Origin: Allodiplogaster sudhausi
Lineage: Eukaryota > Nematoda > Chromadorea > Rhabditida > Diplogasteridae
DNA: 64,000 bases
Direction of reading: 5' to 3'
NCBI GenBank assembly: GCA_945643635.1
Contig: CALZFC010000251.1
Location: 3,847,001 to 3,911,000 of the forward strand
Below are positions 57,620-64,000 of the stretch, in pieces. The translations under genes and the position numbers were made by a program. The notes under the pieces are model-generated. The model was not told the origin of the DNA. It made no database searches and worked only from the letters and a program-made list of their open reading frames with translations. Each line of letters opens with the position of its first letter. The stretch's first letter is position 1.

Positions 57620-58470
57620 CCCGCTCGGTTCTCATCAGGGCTAGACGCAAAGACGGACTTTCCGCCTAGGTTTTCATCCGGTACATTCCCGGAAACGATA
57701 TTTAGCACTCGTTCTCATCCGGGACATGCCCGAAAACAACTTTTCCCGCTTGGTTCTCATCCGGGACATGCCCGAAAACAACTTTTCACGCTTGGTTCTC
57801 ATCCGGGACATGCCCGAAAACAACTTTTCCCGCTTGGTTCTCATCCGGGACATACCCGAAGACAACTTTTCCCGCTTGGTTCTCATCCGGGACATACATG
57901 AAAACAACTTTTCCCACTTGTTTTTCATCCGGGACATACCCGAAGACAACTTTTCCCGCTTAGTTCTCATCCGGGACATGCCCGAAAACAACTTTTCCCG
58001 CTTGGTTCTCATCCGGGACATGCCCGAAAACAACTTTTCACGCTTGGTTCTCATCCGGGACATACCCGAAAACAACTTTTATCGCTTGGTTCTCATCCGG
58101 GACATTCCCGAAAACAAGATTTCCCGCTTGGTTCTCATCCGGTACGTTTCCGGAAACGAAATTTCCCGCTCGATTCTCATCTGGTAGATACCCGGAAACG
58201 ATATTTCCCGCTCGGTTCTCATCCGGTGCAAACCTAAAATTTGTGTTTTCTGCTCTGATCTCATCCCTGTCAGCTGGGCGATTCTTATCACGGTCGGTTC
58301 TCATCTGCTTGGTTCTCATTTGCTTGGTTCTCATCTGCTGGGTTCTCATTGCGGTCGGTTCTCATCTGCTTGGTTCTCATCTACTTGGTTCTCATCCGCT
58401 TGGTTCTCATTGCGGTCGGTTCTCATCAGACCGGCCAAAGTTCTCATCCGGGGTGGTCTCATCCGGCGGT
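57620..58470. repeat. 42-bp and 15-bp tandem repeats, right arm
   Basis: Inverted copy of the left arm with nearly the same order of variant units, including the AACAAGTGGGAAAAG and CATGTATGTCC variants, which places the inversion after the units had diversified. Confidence 0.9.
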
Positions 58471-58490
58471 TCTCAAACGACCTAGCGCCA

Positions 58491-59349
58491 TTCGATTGCG
58501 CGAAGAATGGATCCCTTCTCTTCCCGCGGAAGGAGGAGAATCAGGAGTTCTCCGCGTTTATTAGAATTTAGAAAATGTCCATTATGCAAATTCGTACTAA
58601 GCAAATTTATGCAAATTATGTCACTTCGCAACTGAGGGTAGAGGTCCACGGAGCCATTAAGGAGATCACAAGTGAAAAACTCCGTTCACGAAGTCAATTG
58701 ACTTGTCTTTCTGGCGTCTCTTTAGAGGGACGTGACAGTTGTGCAGTTCGGAGCGCGATGACTGCGAGCCGTTGGGCGTGAAATTCGATGGCTGCAATGC
58801 CAGCCGTGTCCTCTGCGGGAGCCAGCTGAGGCGTGGTCGCTTGAGGAGTGACGGGCTGACCCTGGCTCTGCTGTTCTTATGACCATGACGGCGCAGCTTC
58901 TCTCTGAAATGAAAGTGAGGCCAGCCTTGTTCAGCGGATTGATCTCTAGATCCAGCTCATCAGAGATGGATCTATAAGTGCTGAATATCAAGTCGTACAT
59001 TTGTAAGAGAAAATCATCACCTCGCTTTCCAGTTCTCCCCTGTCTTTCTATAACCTGGAGCCCATAAACGCAATTCTCAATCATTTTAGACATTTATGTA
59101 TCTAACAATAAGTACTGCTTCCACCACTGATTATTAGAGAAGAAACACAGTTCGATGTATATTTCGTCACTATTGCAAAATGTGCAGAACAAAATACAAA
59201 ATTGGGACGCGTTTATCCGCACAGAAAGCTTTAGAAAGGGATGTTCTTCTGGCCGTTGCTCTGTAAGAAACATAAATAATTTGATGAATAGTTCGAAAAT
59301 AATGAATCTTAGATAACAAAAAATCCAAGGCTAAGGCATCCAAATTGAC
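58491..59349. other. Spacer between the foldback element and the synaptotagmin-like copy 2
   Basis: 59170-59280 matches 16530-16600 inverted. An open frame on the minus strand at 58722-59093 (EINPLNKAGLTFISE) has no recognisable motif and no counterpart in copy 1, and I do not call it a gene. Confidence 0.4.
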
Positions 59350-60150
59350 CTCGTGCTTGAGCTGGCCGAGCAGATTCTCCATCTTCTTCTCCTCGCCGTC
59401 GTCCAGAGCGAACTTCGAGTCCGAGCTTGTCTGGTGCGTGCTTCTGAAGAGATGTCATGGAAAATATTGAACTCTTTTGCTTTTTTTACATTTGTTTCAA
59501 CGTCATTTTAAAAATAGAACAAAAGTAACTTTTAAAAGAAATAAAATTATAAAATAAAATTTTTGCAGACGCGGTAGGCGCGTTGAGCGAGAGTAGCGCG
59601 CTCTCTCCGCGACCCTTCCCCTTCGCATCGACCACTCTGAAAAATTTGAAAAGGACAATAAAATTAGCATAAATACATATGCAGAAACAAATTTGCATAA
59701 TCATTCATCAGAATTATCTCCAAATGATGTTTCCTTTTCAAGAATATTACTTTATTGCTAAAAGTTCTTCCCGTACCCAGCCCCTGGAGACTTCTTTTCT
59801 CCATTCTTATCTTTCGCTTCGGGCTTCTTGTCATTTCCTGCAAATAAGTAAAACTGTTGTTAAAGCTAACATTTTTTTTTTCGTAAAGTGAAAATATTTC
59901 TTTAAGTGGCAGAGGTTATTATTCATAATTTTTTTTCTTACCGGCATCTACGCCTTTGGAAGCACCAACCACGGACGAGCTTCCCTTGGTAACCTGTGAA
60001 ATTATGAAGACAAATTAATATATTTTTGCTTCGTAAAATGGTGTCCAAGGTGCGTTATTTGCTTTTAAAAATGTCGACCTTTTCTTGTTCTTTCTTCTTT
60101 TTGCCACAAAGCGCTAGCATTGACACGCTGAAGACGACCGCGGTGCCGAC
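59350..60150 (-). pseudogene. Synaptotagmin-like N-terminal fragment, copy 2 (no C2 domains)
   Basis: Minus-strand counterpart of 15309-16269: exons near 60083-60150 (FGVGTAVVFSVSMLALCG then KKKKEQEK), 59943-59991 (TKGSSSVVGASKGVDA), 59775-59838 (DKKPEAKDKNGEKKSPG), 59564-59636 (DAKGKGRGESALLSLNAP) and 59350-59443 (DSKFALDDGEEKKMENLLGQL). Changes against copy 1 keep the character of the protein (hydrophobic helix, Lys-rich linker). This suggests it was coding when copied, yet this copy too ends before any C2 domain and one linker exon of copy 1 is not found. Alternative: a genuine short membrane protein rather than a broken synaptotagmin. Confidence 0.45.
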
Positions 60151-61330
60151 ACCAAATTTCTCTCGTTCTTTTCCATATTGTTCACACAATCGATATTAAT
60201 TAAACAGTCATCATTGACAGAACAATCACCTAGGTGCCATTTCGCAAGGCTTTTCTTTTCTTTGGCAACAAAAAATTTGTACTTTTAATCCGATTTTCAA
60301 TAAGAAAGTGGAGCGAAGGAGGTTGGATCTCATTGTTTTATTGCTTTCAACCCCAAAAGAATGCGCGCAGCAACCAGCAGAGAATCCAGTCGAAAAGCCA
60401 TCCTTGACGAGTGGGCGAATAATGTAATTTTAAATTTATTATTGTTTTTACGACTATAATTTATTAAATAGCTAGATTACATTTACAAACTTAATCAGGT
60501 CTTCATTAACAACAATATGCAATCAACTGTGTTAAACAATTCACGTTTTTACTAGCTCTGTACAAAATTGTGAATCGATTAAGTTTCCCAACCACTTGGC
60601 CTGCCGACCACGCGCCGTCGATGCCGTTGCTAGAAATGAGGATGGGAAGAAAAAAAACATTCACAAAAGCCATGTATTAAATTATGTGATGAATTGACTA
60701 TTGACTAGCTGCACTTTTGTGTAGTGTGAATGAACTCTTCAATGTACTCCTTTTTTGCCTTCTTATTATCAAGAACAGAATCTTTGGCTTATAATCTTAT
60801 TCTCATAGTAAGAATGGACAATAGCTATGTAATTCTGACCTCGATGAATTCCGTGATTTTATGAGTGCACTGCAGTTCATTCGTGCTTTATCGAACTGCG
60901 AGTAATGAATAATTAATTTATGACAAATTTCTGCTGGGAATGATTCCTCTTGGTCATTTCTACCACCAACAGCGACGGCGCCTGGTGCTTTGCAGCGCCA
61001 ACGGAATTAAATGAATTCTCAAGTTGCTCCCGTGACTTGTTATTACATTAAAATGCATTGTTAAATTAAACTTCACAAAACAATTTGACTTATCATTATG
61101 GATAAAATTTCGCAAGAACAATAAGAATTTGGGATTTCTCTCATAAGCACATTATAACTCTTAGCTCCCTTACCTTAAAATAGAATTTAGTTTCTCTTTA
61201 TTGATATCTCCAAGTAGTACAGAAGAACTTCTGTAGTGTTGGGACATTAGAAGCTTACATTTGCTCATCGAAGTTTGGTTGCATTTAGCTTCCTCGACAC
61301 AGGCTTATTTATTTTTTAACAAGAAAAGTT
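60150..61330. other. Inverted counterpart of 14.34-15.3 kb and spacer
   Basis: 60330-60420 and 60500-60650 match the two islands at 14.96 and 14.75 kb. 60945-61010 matches 14340-14400 (GCGACGGCGCCTGGTG-like). 61010-61330 shows nothing recognisable. Confidence 0.5.
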
Positions 61331-62100
61331 GCGACTTACATCAAGAGCTCTTGAGATAGAAGAAGAAAGAAATAGAATCAAGATTTTGACACTTCGCTTC
61401 GCTCACCTCACATAGTTAACGAAGATTTCACAAGTCATTGCTACGACGAAAGTAGGCCAGCGGGGAAATAAAATGACAAAAAAATTTGCTCGAATTGGAT
61501 TTATGGTCGGAGAGAGAAAGGCTGACGGTTGGAAAGCAAATTCAAAAATATATTTTTTTTAATGTTGTCAAAAGAATGATAAAAAATCATTTCTGACTCT
61601 CCAACAACTTTATCATCCATGTCCTACACTGGATGTAGACATAAAGAGTTATAGAGTCAGTGAGACAGAATTTATGGCGAATCTCGAAGATATTCTTTGT
61701 GAATTGATGATGATGCATGACTTGGAAGCTCATCCTCAAGATTCAACGACCAGTTTTGATAGTGTTAACGGAAAGAGTGATTATTTGTTGTTCTTCAGCA
61801 CACCTTTAGTAGCCTCAAATGTCTTTAGATTTCGTCATCATTTTGCTTAGCGCTGGCTACTACTGTGAACGTCATTTGGGAATGACTTTTAGACGAATCC
61901 ATCGATATCTCCTTGAATTAACTATATACCAGAAGACAAATATACCAGAAGTAAGTCAGGTGGACAATTCGCTTCTGTAGTCCATTACCATTTTTCTTCC
62001 CTTCTTCACTTTTGCAATAAGATATATAAAAAAATCATACGCACAGACTACTATGAGCCAGTTTATGTGAAAATATATTTGTTTTCTTCTTCATTTCTGC
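61330..62100. other. Orphan A/C-type 5' flank module
   Basis: 61350-61800 resembles 31.25-31.85 kb (ATGGTCGG-AGAG, TTTATGGCGAATCTCGAAGAT). No family exons follow on its left; the synaptotagmin-like fragment lies there instead, as at gene A's flank near 14.3 kb. Confidence 0.45.
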
Positions 62101-62385
62101 TTCAGTTCGTCGTCATGGGAGTTTGAATGTTGTTCTCATTAGAGAACGAAAACAATAAATTACTTCCATGATTCGGGTCGGAAAGACGTAAGGGAACTGA
62201 TTGTGAGATGGAGAGATAGATAGACAAAAAGAGATAGAGAGTTGGAGTGATTGAGAGATAGAGAGAAAGAAGACATATAGAGAGAGTCACAGAGATAAAG
62301 AGAGACAGAAAGTGCCAAGATTTTCTCATTGATAAGAACGGAGCAATAGCTCATCACGATCCAATAACATGCGTTATGCTTTATT
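62100..62385 (-). terminator. 3' flank and poly(A) signal of gene G
   Basis: AATAAA (minus) at 62380-62385, 17 nt past the stop. The GA-rich flank 62160-62320 matches gene F's flank at 45.4-45.6 kb. Confidence 0.55.
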
Positions 62386-62401
62386 AGCACGACTGATGTG
62401 T

Positions 62402-63746
62402 CTAAACAGGCCACGCGAAGAAGGTCGTATTTTTTTCGTATCCTGCCGGTTGTCCTTCGGCGTCTGTCGCAACAAGATAGTCTGAAATGAATTAATAAAT
62501 TGTCAAATAAATATTTCTAAAATAAACATTGTGAACATTCACGAAAGCTGACCTTCGCCGCCTATGTATCCGGTCAACTGGAACGTGGCCCCGCAATCAC
62601 CGCTCTCTTTGGCGACGTAGCCGAGGAGTTTGTATCCAGGAACGTCGGAGGGTGCCAAAACGACCATGTATGAATCTTAAAAGAAAGGATGAATCAGAAG
62701 CTTTTCGTCCGTTTTTTTCTTCAGCTGCTGATTGAAGTGTACTTATTTTTCCTTATAACTTGTATGAGATATGAATATGAATACGGAATATATGTATGTA
62801 ATTGCACAATTTTCTTTTAAATAAAATATCAGTCGTACTCACAATTCTCTAATCCCACTTGATTCTTCCTGAACAGGAAGATGAGGGGAGTGCCACAGCC
62901 GGAAACGGTGATGTTTGTCGATACCCTTGCGATCTCATTGTCTGCACAGGGTAGAATGATTACTTAAAAAGTTAGCGATTTGTATGTTGACGCATTCCCG
63001 CCCAAAGAGAATTCAGAGATTGAGAGTGAGCGAGGAGTGAAAGAAATAAAGAGAGAGAGAGACATAAAGAGAGAGAGAGAGAAAAGCTGATATTTGCTTT
63101 CAAAAATATGACCTGATGAGAACGACGGGATGTCATTTTTCTTCTCGTCGATCTCTGCCGCGGCATCTGTGTAGAAGTGTGCCAGGCCATCGGTTCGGTC
63201 CATTCGATAGAGAGCCATAAAATGAAGAAAAATCAATTTTAAATTTGCGCCTTTTAGCTGACCGAACGACTGGAGAGAATGCGTTTCAGAGGGTTTTGAA
63301 AATTCAAAAAATTACGATTGAGTTTCATGTACCTTTAAGATGGGTGCGATCGGAAGCGTTGTTGTCGTTGTCGTTGTCGTTGAGGGCGTGGTGCTGGAGG
63401 TAGTCGGTGGAGGCGCAGTTGAGGGCGTGGTGCTGGTGGTCCAAGGCGGTGGAGGAGCAGCTGAGGTCGGCGTGGACGAGGTCGTTGTTGGGACTTTTCT
63501 GGTTGTGGTGCAAACCAAAGCTCCCTGTCAATGTTTCATTTTACCTTTCAATGATAAGGTTTTTTTTACAATAAGAAGAGATTTAAGAGTATAAGTGCGT
63601 TGCGAGAAGAGTTAGACGGAGTATGATACCACCTTGATGAAGAGAGTGGTGGGAACGGAACACTCCTTGGGCGACGAAACGATCTCGCCAACAAGCGCAC
63701 AGAGATTCTTCTCTTTGCTGTGAGCGTAACCTTCGCAGTCTTCCGT
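62402..63746 (-). CDS. Gene G: PAN/apple-Thr-rich-DUF5648-like protein, 5' end outside the window
   Basis: Exons (minus): 63633-63746 (TEDCEGYAHSKEKNLCALVG), 63333-63524 (Thr/Pro/Ala-rich linker with TTTTTTTTLP), 63113-63269 (ALYRMDRTDGLAHFYTDAAA), 62843-62941 (NITVSGCGTPLIFLFRKNQ), 62553-62675 (YMVVLAPSDVPGYKLLGYVA, SGDCGATFQLTGY) and 62402-62481 (DYLVATDAEGQPAGY...FFAWPV stop). Phases match throughout. Unlike all paralogues the Thr-rich exon is split by a 63-bp intron (63270-63332, GTACAT...TCTCCAG); read without splicing it meets a stop at once. The signal exon and first PAN exon were not found in 63747-64000 and should lie to the right. It shows the ancestral F-type C-terminus and the empty TTAA splice site. 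Confidence 0.78.
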
Positions 63747-64000
63747 CTGTCAAGGTGAAAGATATCTTTACGATCACCCCAGAAAACTAATTACTACAGG
63801 TTCACTCTGGGAGCAAGCACTCACATTTTCGCGTACTCGCACAAACAAATAGCGAATAAGGGTGCGAAGGACAGCGGCAGTTTGAAATTTCACAAAGCTT
63901 TTCGGTGATGGCCTTCTTTGAAACGGTAGGTGGAACATTTATTTATTTATCTGAGGACAAACTTCTCCCCTCTCATCACCCCCCTTACACCTCATTACAG
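63747..64000. other. Intron or 5' region of gene G at the window edge
   Basis: Contains CTTTTCGGTGATGG, also present in the intron upstream of gene F's PAN exon (51.17 kb). The next exon is not visible. Confidence 0.4.

Larger units (their letters stand above)
55397..58490. mobile_element. Foldback (FB-like) element with tandem-repeat arms
   Basis: Inverted arms 55397-~56225 and ~57620-58490 begin TGGCGCTAGGTCGTTTGAGA and its complement. The flanks share ATTCGATTG at both borders (55390-55398 and 58490-58498), so the target duplication is 6-9 bp. The outer arm holds ~15-bp units (AGATGAGAACCAAGC). The inner arm holds about ten 42-bp units (GATGAGAACCAAGCGGGAAA...CATGTCCCG). The middle (56226-57620) is AT-rich with no clear gene. 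The structure is that of Drosophila FB elements; relationship by descent is not shown. Confidence 0.85.

Noticed and set aside
55402..58349. Frames up to 249 codons with 14-residue periodicity on both strands
   Set aside because: The 42-bp repeat is a multiple of three, so all frames stay open; the same protein repeats appear in several frames.
58722..59093. 123-codon frame as a gene between the foldback element and the fragment
   Set aside because: No motif, no phase-matched neighbour exon, no counterpart at the inverted locus.
1..64000. tRNA, rRNA or CRISPR loci
   Set aside because: No tRNA cloverleaf with conserved GGTTCGA-like arm, no rRNA words and no regularly spaced direct repeats with unique spacers were recognised; a tRNAscan or Infernal run would settle it.

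Overview
This window is eukaryotic nuclear DNA, most likely from an invertebrate animal. The evidence is small multi-exon genes with GT-AG introns, AATAAA poly(A) signals, long CT/GA and TATG microsatellites, a BEL/Pao-type LTR retrotransposon and many TTAA-flanked DNA elements. The sequence alone does not identify the species. Nothing bacterial (operons, ribosome binding sites, CRISPR) is present. Most long reading frames are artefacts of microsatellites, 42-bp repeats, palindromes or Thr-rich exons read in the wrong frame. Genes were therefore modelled exon by exon, using splice sites, reading phase and comparison between paralogues inside the window.

The core is a cluster of seven related genes, called A to G here: A 11.2-13.3 kb (-), B 18.0-20.7 kb (+), C 28.5-31.1 kb (-), D 32.7-36.2 kb (-), E 38.2-44.2 kb (+), F 45.7-52.0 kb (-), G 62.4-63.7 kb (-, runs off the right edge). 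Each encodes, or once encoded, a small secreted protein. Its parts are a signal peptide, a PAN/apple-like Cys module on two exons, a Thr/Pro-rich mucin-like linker, a YR..(R/D)..AH(Y/F)Y(T/S) block resembling DUF5648, and a C-terminal block ending near FYAW or FFAWP. B (299 aa) and F (262 aa) are open from start to stop in my models. A and E carry frameshifts. D lacks its first three exons and has a damaged splice donor.

Layout: 0.46-1.4 kb is the end of an unrelated gene (-). 3.2-9.6 kb is a tandem array of about 1.4-kb units that look like amplified 5' flanks of a B/F-type gene. Gene A follows. At 14.3-16.3 kb is a synaptotagmin-like N-terminal fragment (transmembrane segment plus Lys-rich linker, no C2 domains), then gene B. 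21.96-27.0 kb is a non-autonomous BEL/Pao LTR element with a TTAA MITE inside its 3' LTR. Genes C and D are in tandem, with TTAA elements in and beside D. Gene E is split by a 4.1-kb nested palindrome and gene F by a 4.3-kb nested palindrome. 51.9-54.1 kb holds flank modules of gene F, and 55.4-58.5 kb a foldback element whose arms are 42-bp tandem repeats. 59.2-61.0 kb is a second, inverted synaptotagmin-like fragment, and gene G ends the window. The segment fragment-spacer-flank-B (14.3-20.7 kb) is collinear with fragment-spacer-flank-F read backwards (61.0-45.7 kb), which implies a large inverted duplication.

The most notable observation is that TTAA-targeting elements sit exactly on 3' splice sites of gene F at two introns. 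Each element's end plus the duplicated TTAA rebuilds a usable acceptor (CTCCTTTAAG or CTCTCTTAAG), so the reading frame survives. Paralogues B and G show the empty sites.
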